In this document: in pieces, positions 9,435 through 21,936 of the stretch
Position numbering within the stretch: position 1 is the stretch's first letter
Layout of the letters: each line of letters starts with the position of its first letter
Source: Chondrus crispus
Taxonomy: Eukaryota > Rhodophyta > Florideophyceae > Gigartinales > Gigartinaceae
DNA length: 29,763 nt
Assembly: GCF_000350225.1 (NCBI RefSeq)
Contig: NW_005179159.1
Coordinates: 310,892-340,654, forward strand
Reading direction: 5' to 3'
Position numbers and translations under genes: made by a program
The notes under the pieces: generated by a model
The model's database searches: none
What the model was told of the DNA's origin: nothing
Seen by the model: the letters and a program-made list of their open reading frames with translations, nothing else

Positions 9435-11489
9435 ATGTATTCCCTCATCCCCTCAGACGCTTCTGGCGCCCGTCTCTCCGTTCAGGAGCGCCAGCGCGCC
9501 GTCCTGGAGCAGATGCTCTCGGCCTGCGCCTCCACCTCCGACGTGACCGACGACGGATCCGACGTGTGGAAGGTCCTCATCTACGACGCGGCCGCGCGCG
9601 AAATCATCGCCCCTCTGCTCCGCGTCGCTGATCTGCGAGCGCGCGGCGTCACGCTGCACATGATGCTCCACTCGGCCCGCCACGCCATCCCGGACGTCCC
9701 GGCCGTGTACCTCGTCGCCCCCACGGAAGAGAATGTGCGCCGCATTTGCGCAGACTCGGCAAAGGGCATGTACGCCAGCCTCTGGGTTAACTTCACCACA
9801 CGCGTGTCGAGGGAGCTGCTCGAGACCCTCGCGGAGGGCGTCGCCGCCGCCCCGGTCGCGCGTCAGACTAACTCCCTGGTTGCTGCCCCGGGCGCTATCG
9901 CGAGGGTCTACGACATGTACGCAGACTTTTTAACCTTGGAGGATAACCTGTTTTCCCTCAATTTGCCCGGCTTGTACACCGGGCTCACCGCGACTAATGT
10001 CTCTAATGCCGACGTCGAGGCCTGCGTGAATACCATCGTCGACAAACTCTTTTGCGCTATAGTCACGCTTGCGGCGGTTCCTGTCATCCGCGCTCAACGA
10101 GGCGGCCCTGCGCAGCTCGTGGCCACACTGCTGGAAAGGAGGATCAGGGAGCACTTAATCGCTAGCAACAACATCTTCTCAGAGTCGGGCGGCTCCTTTT
10201 CAGCAACGGCTGTCACGAGGCCTTTGCTCGTCATCGTAGATCGCAGCATCGACCTTTCCGTTATGCTACATCATACATGGACATATCAGGCTCTCGCACA
10301 TGATACACTGGGACTTAAGCTTAATCGCGTCACGGTACCGGTTAAAGATGCAGCCGGGGCGATGCCTGGGATGCCACCGCCGATGAAGAAGCGAGTGTTT
10401 GATTTGGATAAGAGCGATTTCTTCTGGGCAGAGAATGCCGGCTTGCCATTTCCGAAGGTTGCCGAGGCTGTCGAGACGTCCTTGCAGCGGTATAAAGAAG
10501 AGGTGGCGGACCTAAATCGGACGGCAGGGACTGTTGGTGAGAATGCCATCGACCCCATGACTGCTGATGTCAAAGATGAGAACACAGCAAATAAGCTCGC
10601 GGCGGCTATTTCCAGCATTCCGGAGTTAACGAAGAAGAAGCGCATGATTGATTTGCATACAAACATTGCGACGGCGCTACTAGACCAGATCAAGGACCGC
10701 GGACTTGATGGATATTTCCAGGTTGAGGAAGAGCTGCTGACGAGACCTGGCACGTTTGACGTAGGGCGCGTGTTGGCGTTGCTGAGGGATGCGAGGGGTA
10801 CGCCAACAGATAAGCTCCGAGTCTTCCTCATATTTTATTTATGTGTGGATAGTGCCACTGACGCAGAGTTATCGCGCTGCACAGCTGCCCTGCAAGCGGC
10901 TGGGTGCACAGATTTGAGGGCATACAGCTATCTGAAAAGCATTCGGGCCTTCACAAAGAGTATTTCGAGCGTGCCAGCAGCCCCGCTTACGACCTCATCC
11001 AGTATTGGGAGCGGGTATGCAGCATCTGTGCTGGACACTCTGTCTCAGGTCGCAAACAATGTGAATAAGTTGATCATTTCCGCAGACAAAGCGCTCGCGG
11101 CAGCTCGAGTCGTACAAACTCTAATGGAGCAGAAGGGTGACACAGAAATTTTAGAAGGATACTTGACATTAGATCCAAAGGCTCCAAAGGGTAGCGTGGG
11201 ACACGCAGGGAAGCCAGCGAAGGAGGCTATCTTATTCGTTGTGGGGCCCGGCAATTACATTGAGTATCAAAACTGTCAAGATCACGTTTGCTCGGTAGTG
11301 AAACAAGACGGCAAGAATTCGACACTCGTACCCAATGGCAAAACGTTGATATACGGAGCTACAGAGCTCTGCACGGGTGCAGAGTTTTTGCAACAACTAC
11401 ACGCGAACGGAGGCCCAAAACCATCTCCTCCTGTTAATGGGACTGGAGGCTCGGGCGCCCTAGATAGATCTAACTCGACAAAATTGTAA
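9435..11489 (+). CDS. SLY1: Sly1/SCFD1, Sec1/Munc18-family SNARE regulator
   Basis: Intronless, 684 residues (yeast and human relatives are about 640-670). Sly1 binds the ER-Golgi syntaxin Sed5/Stx5 and drives SNARE assembly for ER-Golgi and intra-Golgi fusion (family knowledge). Sly1-type marks seen: WKVLIYD (res 45-51), REIIAPLLRVADLRARGVTL (55-74), IPDVPAVYLVAPTEENVRRI (85-104), LWVNFTTRVSRELLE (116-130), LLVIVDRSIDL (264-274) followed by HTWTYQALAHD (280-290), and near the C-terminus LFVVGPGNYIEYQNCQDH, the family's F-x-G-G-x-Y-x-E-Y motif with one Gly replaced by Pro. The last ~30 residues are a Gly/Pro/Ser tail. The start is the first ATG after the pyrimidine-rich leader and leaves a normal family N-terminus. 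It converges with the PWWP gene. Confidence 0.97.
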   Translation: MYSLIPSDASGARLSVQERQRAVLEQMLSACASTSDVTDDGSDVWKVLIYDAAAREIIAPLLRVADLRARGVTLHMMLHSARHAIPDVPAVYLVAPTEENVRRICADSAKGMYASLWVNFTTRVSRELLETLAEGVAAAPVARQTNSLVAAPGAIARVYDMYADFLTLEDNLFSLNLPGLYTGLTATNVSNADVEACVNTIVDKLFCAIVTLAAVPVIRAQRGGPAQLVATLLERRIREHLIASNNIFSESGGSFSATAVTRPLLVIVDRSIDLSVMLHHTWTYQALAHDTLGLKLNRVTVPVKDAAGAMPGMPPPMKKRVFDLDKSDFFWAENAGLPFPKVAEAVETSLQRYKEEVADLNRTAGTVGENAIDPMTADVKDENTANKLAAAISSIPELTKKKRMIDLHTNIATALLDQIKDRGLDGYFQVEEELLTRPGTFDVGRVLALLRDARGTPTDKLRVFLIFYLCVDSATDAELSRCTAALQAAGCTDLRAYSYLKSIRAFTKSISSVPAAPLTTSSSIGSGYAASVLDTLSQVANNVNKLIISADKALAAARVVQTLMEQKGDTEILEGYLTLDPKAPKGSVGHAGKPAKEAILFVVGPGNYIEYQNCQDHVCSVVKQDGKNSTLVPNGKTLIYGATELCTGAEFLQQLHANGGPKPSPPVNGTGGSGALDRSNSTKL

Positions 11490-11955
11490 ACTGCACGACA
11501 CAGCTATCGGGCTGGATGCGAAAGGCCTGCTCCATAATGTGAAACGGGTGAGGCGCATGTGTCCGCGCCTGTGCCATGAGACCACACGAAAGTTTTTCTC
11601 ACTCGTGGTTTGTCAAAACATACTCGAGACCCGACTACCTGAACCGGACATGCCGCGTAGACCTCGGACCTGCATTCTATTTCCAGCCTGCCCCCTCTCC
11701 AGAAGAGCGCCATATTTCTGAAGGGATCTGCAACAACATCTTCTCGTCTTCTGTCTCGGGGCGTCACTGCGATACGATGAACATCTGACCAGGCTTTAAT
11801 GGTCCGTATCCGAGAAATGCCAGGTCCTCGCTTGGTCTAGTGCTGGAGGGGTCAGTGGGGCGACTTAAAATTACCGGTCTTTGGGGTGGTGTTTACCCTT
11901 CTCGAGAAGAAGCCAGCATGTCAATTTGTTGAAATGGTCTGCAGCTTCTTTTCCC
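11490..11955. other. Convergent 3' spacer between SLY1 and the PWWP gene
   Basis: 466 bp holding the 3' ends of two convergent genes. Small open frames on both strands are featureless. No distinct terminator or repeat is seen. Confidence 0.6.
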
Positions 11956-13820
11956 TTATGGTGTCCTCTCCCTTTTTGCAGTGACCGGGTCTTTACGGTA
12001 ATGGCGCGGGTCATCGTCCATTCTACCATTCCTTTCATCACTTTTTTGCTGCACCACCCGCTCAGGCTCGCCCTCAACATTTTCGAACTGCGATGTGCCG
12101 GGGACGCTTTTCTTGTTAGCGCTCTTAATTGGACTCATTCGCATAGCTGGGACTTCTTCCCAACACCTCTCAGCGTGCCGTCTCCTGCAGGATGCCAACA
12201 CAAGAGATCTCGCCACTGTGCGAAGAAGCTCTCCGTCAGCTCCTTGTAAAGGAAAGTGACCGTCCGCCCACAGCAAGTCCAGGGACCTGCTGATGGCGAG
12301 TGAGTCATATTCTCGCACTTTCGCAAACACGGCAGTTGCCGAAGCGAGAGCCTCCACTGCTGATTTCAATCCAGCTGCAGACGGGTCCTCTCCAAGGGTA
12401 GCCTTCTCTTCAACCGTCGATTGCTTCTGTAACAGGGCAACGTCACGCTCCAGGTCGCTGACCCGGTTCAGAATAGAACATAGCAATTCACTTCCGCCCA
12501 GCGACATTGAGTTTCCATCTAGAACGTGGCCACCTTTCCAAATTCTTGATGGACTCTCTCTTTGACGTACGGCATGCTCAACCAGATCCTCCGCCACTGC
12601 TTCCAGGGAGCCGTATACGACCTTCCGGACCCTTTCCGCGTTTTCTTCGCTGTCAGTTTCATCGGCGTCAGGTGTGTGAGCTACAAAGCTACAATCTGCG
12701 CGCGATCGGACGCTCCTCCTGCGCCCAGTTGGATGACCTAACCTTTTTGGTAGCTGTCGACGATTAGCCCCCATTGGGACGGCATGCACCCTAGACTGCG
12801 CGCTCTTCTAGTTTCAGTGCTTGCATCTTGACTTTCTTCGCTTCGCTCGGAGGCCGGTTTTACCAGTTTAGGCTCCACCTTTTTTGGCAATATGTGCAAT
12901 GAGCCTTCCGAAAGAGATCCTCGTCCACTCACTCTTCGCTTTTCTGTGCTTCTCTCTGATGTTGTTTTGCTTGATTTCAAGGATAATTTCCTGGAGAGGC
13001 CGGGATTGTCATTTGTTTTTGGTCTTCTTAGATGCCTTTCAGCTTCACTTTGCAAACCCATTGGTGGGGAATAGTCCAGCAAGCCCAAATCGGTGTCATT
13101 GTGGCTATGTTTTCCATTGTGCTCGACATTAGGGCCAATTTGCCTATGTGCCATGCGAGCTTCCATAGGACTCATATACTCTACATAACGCAGTGATCTC
13201 ACTCGCTTGCGTTTCGTCCGCTCTTCTCCTGCTGTGCTCTTCGACCCCCGACGCGTAGGCTTATTTTCAATGGGTTCTTCTTCCACAGAATTGTCATCTG
13301 AAGAGGGCTGGTTTCTCTTCCGTTTGCCAGCAGACTTACCCGATCGGGCATAGTTATTCTTCCGATGCTCCGTTGCATGACCCGACGGGTCACTCTCCTC
13401 CTCTTTGACGGGTGCATCCGCAGCACTGATAGAAATGACTTCCTGTTCATCTCCGAGAGGCACGCCATCCGTCCCACGCGGCCCCAGGACGCGAATCCGT
13501 ATTCGTTTCGGGCTTGAGATGTACTTTTCCGCGAGGGAGCACGCCTTGTACACTCTGTCGGAATAGCGGCGAAACTTAGGTACCTTGTGGTTGTGCTCGA
13601 GGCAGCGGTCCGTGTTATAATCGTCAAAGGAGCGAATCTCCGAACTCTTGAGCCAGGAACCCGTGTGGTCGTTGAAGAAACGGACCCAAAACTTGCCATC
13701 CTTCCGCCATTCACCAGAGGGCTCGCATTTGCTCACTACGGCAGGCCACCACGGGAAGCCAGAAACTCTTCCAAACACAGCGACGCCTAGGCGGATTTCA
13801 GACGCCTCCACTCCTGTCAT
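11956..13820 (-). CDS. PWWP-domain chromatin-associated protein (two exons inferred)
   Basis: ATG at 13820-13818. Residues ~10-80 form a PWWP domain: LGVAVFGRVSGFPWWPAVVS (PWWP at 23-26), then FWVRFFNDHTGSWLKSSEIR. PWWP domains bind methylated histone H3 tails and DNA. The rest of exon 1 is disordered, charged and rich in basic clusters (GKRKRNQ, KRKRVR). The exon 1 frame stops at 12738, but an overlapping frame stays open to TAA at 11958-11956. Removing an intron 12742-12696 (47 nt; AAAAAG|GTTAGG ... CGCGCAG|AT) joins the two in phase and gives ~605 residues; a second acceptor ending at 12681 (62-nt intron) also keeps phase. The exon 2 part has a helical, heptad-like stretch (LLCSILNRVSDLERDVALLQ). 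The PWWP call is firm. The join is inferred; alternatives are a 360-residue protein ending at 12738 or two separate genes. Confidence 0.8.
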
Positions 13821-14491
13821 TCAGTGGAGGAGCTTGTCAGGTGAGAAGAGACTGAAACGCACGCACCGATTGTCACGAGCGCTTTCGATGCAAATGCTGC
13901 GTGAAGACTGAATTTTGGCGACACCCAGAGACGATGATCGCAATGGGTTCCAAGATATTGGTGAGCAGTGTAAGACAGTCTCGAATTGAACGTTGTGCAC
14001 TTTTCGACAGTTAGTGTTCAACGGGGTCAGCCAAAAAAAGTAGTTCTGCGAACGGCAGCGCCGAAGAGAAAGCAAAAAACAAAGCAGAAGGAAATCAAAT
14101 TTGATGATAATTTTTTAACGAAAGCACAGCTCCATTGCCCGCAACGCCCACCGGGATGCTTTGCCAGCCAGATACAACTTCTCCGCGCCGGCGCCCACGG
14201 AAGACAGGAGGTCAGTCTAACTGCGCCACCCACCTACTTCAACGAGGGTGGTAAGGTCTGCTGTAGGGTGGGACCCCTCCCTGCTGCTAAATCGTCGCAT
14301 ATGATCAAATGGAACCCCCTCTCCTCAGAGTCCTCTCCGGAACCTCCGTAGATAATGTACTTCACTGTACGTTATTCTTCTGGTGTGATGGTTACGGACG
14401 GCGCCAACCGGCACATCGTTTGTCTTTTCAGCGGTTTATCCATACAACTCAAACGATGTTAAACCCGTCTCGTTAATTTCATATGTACAAC
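13821..14491. other. Spacer between PWWP gene and RUVBL2
   Basis: 671 bp that must hold the PWWP promoter and the RUVBL2 3'UTR (both genes are on the minus strand). A plus-strand open frame (13986-14351) begins with TTG and shows no domain. An A-rich tract lies at about 14060-14125. Confidence 0.5.
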
Positions 14492-16180
<1,689 letters not shown>

Positions 16181-16286
16181 TCAAAGAAAGGCCGACGATG
16201 TTAATTTGAGAATTATGGGTTGTGCATTGAACACGTGTGTGACGTGTATTCACGTTTCGAAATGGGCCAAGTACTGTAAGGCCCTC

Positions 16287-16314
16287 AAGAAAGGCCCTGG
16301 GCAGGGCCTTTCTT
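16287..16314. repeat. Perfect 13-bp-arm palindrome
   Basis: AAGAAAGGCCCTG (16287-16299) and CAGGGCCTTTCTT (16302-16314) are exact reverse complements separated by only two bases. A further AAGGCCCTC (16278-16286) directly precedes it. It lies about 300 bp upstream of the RUVBL2 start. Confidence 0.85.
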
Positions 16315-16508
16315 AACTCGCCTACTTGAGTAGCTGAGTTCAGCTGGAGGTCTGATCGTTGAAGTTTTGGTTTCGCCTCACGCGTGTGCGCACGTGTAAA
16401 TCACCATCAGATGATCAGATGTCCTAATTAGAAGGTCGGATAGCGATTGATGTGTTGCTGGTCGCGGTTGAATCTTCCGTGGCACAACAGCACAACAGCA
16501 CGGGTATG

Positions 16509-16544
16509 GTGGGTGACAAAGTGGGGGACAAAGTGGGGGACGTG
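16509..16544. repeat. 12-bp tandem repeat, three units
   Basis: Units GTGGGTGACAAA, GTGGGGGACAAA and GTGGGGGACGTG are contiguous: a G-rich minisatellite upstream of RUVBL2. Confidence 0.8.
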
Positions 16545-17333
16545 GATGTGATCATTGAGGAGTTACAGTAGCATGCCGTACCCTTCAAGGGTACCGCAAA
16601 GCTGGTCAGAAATAGGCCGGCCAGAAGAGATTCAAGTTCGATGCTCAGCAGCCAAGGCAGGGTGACACAATATTTGAAGGCGGGTATTACTACCGACATG
16701 GAATCAGTAAACCGACGCGTTTCGCCATTTCGCACTTGGGAGTTTCGGAGGCATCGCCAATATGCTTACGGTTTTGCAGCCACTCCATGAATGCATATAG
16801 AATGCTGTAGTAAAAAGGGGCCGTGTCGGGCGTGAGGACTCGTGTGATGGCGCGGGTCGGAGGGTTCGGCTGCTTACAAGCGCCGACAAGAGAAATGAAG
16901 CAAAAAACAAGGATTCGAACTCGCAAAAAGGAAAGCAAGCGCCACGGTATCGCACGCGCACGCGGGGGGGGGAGGCGGGGTCACAGCGGTGCCTCCAACG
17001 GGCGATATGCCACTTGCAGCGCGTCGCAGGCACTGGAGGAGGGCAGGACGCCGAATGCAGCGTACTCATTCTTTTCCTGCGCAGCGCTCCCTCCTAACGG
17101 CTCCGCGCCATACCAGCCCTTCCCATTGGGCCACGCCTCCCCGAAATCTCTATTCGATCTCTCCGGCCCTGTAACAATCCCCACCGCACCAACCAATAGC
17201 CCGGCCCCCCGCCCCCCCCCACGAGCTACCGTGGCAATCGAACTATTCCTTTCTCGCCTTGTGTATGTTCGTAATTGTCAACGTCATCTACCTCGTCCGA
17301 TGGGTCATTGATTGGTGTCGCAATTGTCCCACA

Positions 17334-17456
17334 GACCTCCTTCGCTCCGCGACCTCGCCAGACAACCATGTCCTTCCGCTGCATATGGCGCATTTGACAG
17401 GGGCGGAGGATGCCAGTAGAGAACTCCTTCGCTCCTTAACCTGGCCAGATAACCAC
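17334..17456. repeat. ~86-bp-period imperfect repeat running into an assembly gap
   Basis: GACCTCCTTCGCTCCGCGAC followed by CTCGCCAGACAACCATG (from 17334) recurs as GAACTCCTTCGCTCCTTAAC followed by CTGGCCAGATAACCAC (from 17421), about 80% identical over 36 bases. The second unit ends exactly where the N run begins, so the array probably continues into the gap and caused the assembly break. Confidence 0.75.
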
Positions 17457-17556
17457 NNNNNNNNNNNNNNNNNNNNNNNNNNNNNNNNNNNNNNNNNNNN
17501 NNNNNNNNNNNNNNNNNNNNNNNNNNNNNNNNNNNNNNNNNNNNNNNNNNNNNNNN
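17457..17556. other. Assembly gap (exactly 100 N)
   Basis: A round 100-base N run, the usual placeholder for a gap of unknown size. It hides the 5' end of the lipid-kinase gene. Confidence 0.99.
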
Positions 17557-19890
17557 GACGCCGCGGCCGCGCCGGACGCCGCGCCCGACATCTCCGACCC
17601 CTCGCTCGACGCCCCGTCCATGCAGGACACGGCGTCCAGCAACGGCACAGAGGCCGCCGTCACCGCGCGTCTCGCCGAGCTGCGCTCGGGCGAGCTGCTC
17701 GCCCTCCTGCTCGCCCCGGACCTCGACGACAGCCTCACGCCCGGCGCCATCATCGGCTCCACGAACACCGCCCTCTTCCACCTGCTCCCGCTCATCCTCG
17801 CCGCCATCCACCGCCTCGGCGAGTCCAGCGCAAAGCGCGACACCTTCGTCACCCTCATCTCCGTTCTGCGCGCCAGGATTGCCGCCTGTCGCGGACTCAA
17901 GCTCAGGTTTTTGCTCCTCATTAAGAACGCAGGCTTTGCTAAGCAGTGGGAAGTCAAGCTCGTGCATCGCAAGGATTGCTACACGAGCGCCAGGCATGTC
18001 CTGGATGACCTCGCTAGGGATTTGAAGAGCCAGAATGAGAGCGGCCGCAGCTTTAAAATGGCCCGCTCTTTGACGCAGGTCGACCGTGCGGATAGTAAGG
18101 ATGTGGAGGGCTGGGTGGACAATACGGATATGGTCATTGCGTTTGCGATTAAGAAGCTGCTGCACAAAACCCGTGGCATTCGCACGCGCCCAATGAAGTG
18201 GCATATGCGCACCGTCAAGAACGCCTTTCATGGGGCGGAACTTGTGGACGGCATCATGGAACGCGCTAATTTTACATATCGAGAGGAGGCGAGGATGCTT
18301 GCGCAAAAGCTGGTCGACCTTGGTATGGTTCATAAGATGGGCTCTCGCGCGCAAAAGTTAACCGACGACAATAGAAAGGTGTATCAATGTCGTATTGCGT
18401 TGCAGAGGGATGACCAAGGGCATTGTCGTCTTGTTACGGATAATGGGGTTATCAAGGAGTGGGACAAGGTGCTATGTGAGCCGTTTACAAAGGTATCGCA
18501 GATTGAGATTCAACTCGCAATGGATATGATCGACCTTCAGAGCTACGAGTTTTGGACGAATTCGGTATACATCAAGGGCGTTGAGAAGGGCCATCATTAC
18601 GGATATAGGGCGGTTACGCACCCACTCCATTGCCTCGGTTCAGACATTGACTCACACATAGATACAAGCAAGGCGTTGAGTGACGACCCGTTCCTCTCGG
18701 AGGACAGCGGGCTCACCGACGGTGACGACCTTTCCGTCAGCTATGGCGGGATTTCGTTGGAGGACATCAATCATTTGCAAGAAGATGCCGCTGTTGTGGG
18801 GTCGGTCATCGTACGCAAAGTGTTTGCCAGTATCGCGCGACCCATGATCGTGGAATTGCGTATTCCGATGGAAAACGCAGACCTTGACTCTGATGACCAC
18901 CACACAATTCTTCGACCAGGGTTGCTTGTCAAGGAAGGCGATAACTTGATGCAAGATCTCGGGGTGGAGATCATGTTCCAATGCTTCAACCATGTGTGGG
19001 CACATTCCACAGTGTACGCGGACAAGGAGAGTGAAGTTCCTTTCAGTGTGCATTACGAGGTGTTCCCGACTTCACCTTCGCAAGGGTTTATGGAAGCTGT
19101 AACTGGACTGCAGAGCTTGAAGAGCTACAACTGGCAGCAATGGAGAGACGAGCATGGGAGTAGTAAGGCTCGAGTCAACGAGATGCTGCGGTCAACCGTG
19201 GGGGCTTACGTGGGAACTTACGTTTGCGGGTAAGTTTTTTTGCAGCGATTTGAATGAGGATGGAAGCGTTGATGAAGAAACTAACAAATGATTCTATATG
19301 TCTGCGTCTGGCGAATGGACAGTGGGCGAGACCGTCACTTTGATAACGTGTTGATCAAGGACGACAAGCATTTGTTACACATCGACTTTGGGTTCCTGAT
19401 GGGCACAAGCCCGCCAATTGACGGTCCGCACATCGCGATCGCGCCTCAAATGGAGGCAGTATTTCGCGATCTAAAGGTATGGGACAAGTTTGTGCGGATG
19501 TGTGTAGACGCGTTCATCGCCCTGCGACGCGTGGCGCCAGCGATCATCCGGACGTCTGTGATCATGTTTTCCAAAGCCGGATACGAGGAGGAGCAGATCC
19601 GGTTGTACCTGCGGGGGCGGTTCAGCCTCAACGTGCACGAGCGCGAGGATAAGGCGGCCGAGACGCTGAGACGACAAATCGTCAACTCGTCCGGCGACAT
19701 CAAGACACGGTTCAAGGCGTTCGCGCATGAGCACATCGACCCCGCGTGGTACGGGCTGCTAGAGAAGGGCTTCCCCCCCGCTGTCGCCATTATGAGGATA
19801 GTCGACGCCAAGGAGCAGAAGGCCGCCAAGAAACTGTCGCAGCAGACGACGGTCGAGGTCAGGGAGGACGAGAAGATTCACCTGCGGTGA
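17557..19890 (+). CDS. DEP-domain phosphatidylinositol 3-/4-kinase-family protein (5' end in gap)
   Basis: Exon 1 is open from the gap edge to 19229. Intron 19230-19322 (93 nt: donor GG|GTAAGT, branch site CTAAC at 19281-19285, acceptor GGACAG). Exon 2 is 19323-19890 (TGA). This gives 746 visible residues. A helical N-terminal segment (res ~25-160) is followed by a DEP domain at ~200-283 (WHMRTVKNAFHGAELVDGIM, REEARMLAQKLVDLGMVHKM) and a lipid-kinase domain from ~res 415 to the end: LLVKEGDNLMQD (ATP-binding Lys at ~459, in the place of the KxGDDLRQD motif), the catalytic loop GRDRHFDNVLI created exactly across the splice, and LLHIDFGFLMG (metal-binding DFG). All catalytic residues are present. 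The family phosphorylates inositol lipids on membranes; whether it makes the 3- or 4-phosphate cannot be told from the sequence. No C2 domain or standard PI3K helical domain is evident. In-frame ATG at 17620 is possible, but the true start is probably in or before the gap. Confidence 0.9.
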
Positions 19891-20136
19891 GCGAAGGGGT
19901 CTATTGGGCTGTGCGCGCAGCGGGAGGAATTGGGTTTTTTCCTCTCAGCGCTTTTCCGGTGCAGAGAGGCAGCACTGTACAATACTGTACGTAATGAGTT
20001 AAATTTTAAGTCGCCACCGCTCACCTGCCGCGTGGCACCCGCCACAGATGCTATCTCCATCGCACTGCTGGGAAAGTGTACGAAATACCTCGGCTAGTGT
20101 CTATTACTGTAGACCTTTGTCCTCATATGAGGACAT
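19891..20136. other. 3' flank of the lipid-kinase gene
   Basis: Short spacer with no supported gene. It runs into the diverged duplicated segment that begins near 20137. Confidence 0.5.
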
Positions 20137-20382
20137 TATTCGACCTATTTTATTCTTGACTTGGGCTTCCTCGACAAGAAAGGAAATGATACCCCCGCCA
20201 CTGTACTTGACTTCTGACTTGGGGACAGAAAAAACTTTGTGAGAATTGCATGTTCTTCCTGGTCGTTTTTAGATGTGTCTGGAAAAGAAGCTTTGTTAAA
20301 CCACCTTAAAATCGCATGTAAAATTACTTCGAATCCACATACGCCAGTTTTAAAAAGGAGCTATGCACTCAATCTGCATTAC
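20137..20382 (-). repeat. Diverged duplicated segment, copy B
   Basis: About 245 bp, alignable end to end (with small indels, roughly 70-75% identity by eye) with 22006-22240 in the same orientation. Read on the minus strand it keeps SKNDQEEH and, in another frame, SEVKYSGGG, matching SKHDQEEH and SEVKYGGEG of copy A, so coding sense seems to lie on the minus strand and this copy has a frame disruption. An ATG-initiated minus frame (20605-20369, 78 residues) leads into it. A splice-like border TTTTCCAG|ACA is shared with copy A. It could be a dead gene-family member or an unknown transposon fragment. Confidence 0.6.
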
Positions 20383-20808
20383 ATTCTTCATCGATCTGCG
20401 TATTCGAAGCTGCTACCCCGGTGTTCTGCAAGATATTATTGGCGAAAACAAGTGCGTTAAGGAAAGTGACAACACCCACAAGGACAGATACTTTGTCCGA
20501 CTTATCAACCTCATGCAACGGGGCGGCGCTTTTGCCATAGCAAGGACTGCAAATGTGTCTCGTTGGTGCAGAGACGGCGCTTTCCGTCACTGCCAAAGCT
20601 ATCATCGCAATTTGACCTTAGAAGATCTTTGAAGAGGAAAAGGCCGGGTGTTACCAGATAGAGATTCATGTTCGTCACTGGGACGGGTGCGAAGGCCGTA
20701 TGCTTTGACGCGAAGAAGGCGAGGAACGTCCGAGTCTGGGGCAAAGTCCGTGTTTTTGTTGATACGCGTGACGTTGTACAAGGGCGGGGGAGGAAAAGGA
20801 TTCGGGGC

Positions 20809-20840
20809 GTCGTCGTCGTCGTCGTCGCCGCCGCCGCCGC
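20809..20840. repeat. Compound trinucleotide microsatellite (GTC)6(GCC)4
   Basis: Six GTC units (20809-20826) followed by four GCC units (20827-20838). In all frames it gives homopolymer runs, which explains the poly-Thr/poly-Ala stretches in the overlapping minus frame 20511-20933. Confidence 0.95.
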
Positions 20841-21727
20841 GGTCATCAGCATCACCATTACTGTCGTCGGAGTTTGAGATCCTCTCGGCAGGTGGACACG
20901 GTGAGGGCTTTGGGGTGAAAAAAGGTAGGTCAAGGCGAACGCATTAAGTCACCATGCACGACTTCCGAGGGGCAGGAAAAGTCGGGGTGTGCGATGGTTT
21001 GAACGGCAATGCGTTCGGTCCCGCGGTGTTAGTGACGCCGCCGATAAGAACGGTAGTACCCGAGATGATTGTACATTGGGCTGAAGTGCCAACCTAGGAT
21101 GCGGAGATGAGGCTTCCAGCCCAGCGGGAAGTGGTCTGCCCAGATGCGGTTTCATATAGGAAGACGGCGATGTTGTCGAAGTTTAGTGTGGATGTTTGAG
21201 ATCAGCAATAGTACGGGGCGAGTTAAAATGCAGATGTTTCGGGTGATAACGACATATCTCGGTGGGATCACCGACTTCTACCGGAGCAGGATCTGGGGAG
21301 GCACCGATGGAATAGACGGGGAGATAGATTTGGCAACGGGCGGTTGCACGGGCGTGCAGGAGAAGCAGACATGCAAGCGGAAGGGAGGGACAAGGCATGA
21401 CAGGGAAGGGCCGCAGAGGATGAGGCCGGCGACGAGAGCAAAAGGGATGAGACAAGAAGAGATGCGCCATGTGGCATGGGAAGCAATGGAAGGATTGCCG
21501 TTTGTGTCGGATCTTAGGTGTGTGTATGAGGAGAACGCTTTAACAACAGAATTAGTTTAGTTGAACTGTGGAGCAAGGTAGCATTTGGTAACAAGATGAT
21601 TCTCTCATCAAAAGGTAAGAGTTGCCTTGTACTCATATGCAACTAAAGATAGACAAGGGGTCTGTTAACGACCGCTGAACAAATAGAAAACGTAGTGAAA
21701 TAATTACGAAGCAACTGCGCACGAGAG

Positions 21728-21782
21728 AGGTATTCAAATATGAACACAGACTGTTAACGCGACAGGTATTTGAATATGAACA
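21728..21782. repeat. 19-bp direct repeat, two near-identical copies
   Basis: AGGTATTCAAATATGAACA (21728-21746) and AGGTATTTGAATATGAACA (21764-21782), 36-bp period, two differences. Confidence 0.85.
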
Positions 21783-21936
21783 TAAAATGTTCAGGACTCT
21801 GAAGGTGAAATGATGTACACGACATAAGACTGCACAAGTTTCACAGTGTGTGCTTGCCCTCACTCGAGCTTGGAGTCTAAGCTGACTCGAATCTCACGAG
21901 CGCCTTTTATTCTGCCCTTCTGGTACTGTAGTCACA

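Noticed and set aside
13986..14351. 121-codon plus frame in the RUVBL2-PWWP spacer
   Set aside because: Starts with TTG and shows no domain; it lies across the probable PWWP promoter.
16905..16965. Minus-strand GAGTTCGAATCC resembling a tRNA T-loop
   Set aside because: The T-stem does not pair and no D-arm or acceptor stem can be built.
20511..20933. 140-codon minus frame with Thr and Ala runs
   Set aside because: The runs are produced by the (GTC)n(GCC)n microsatellite; no supporting domain.
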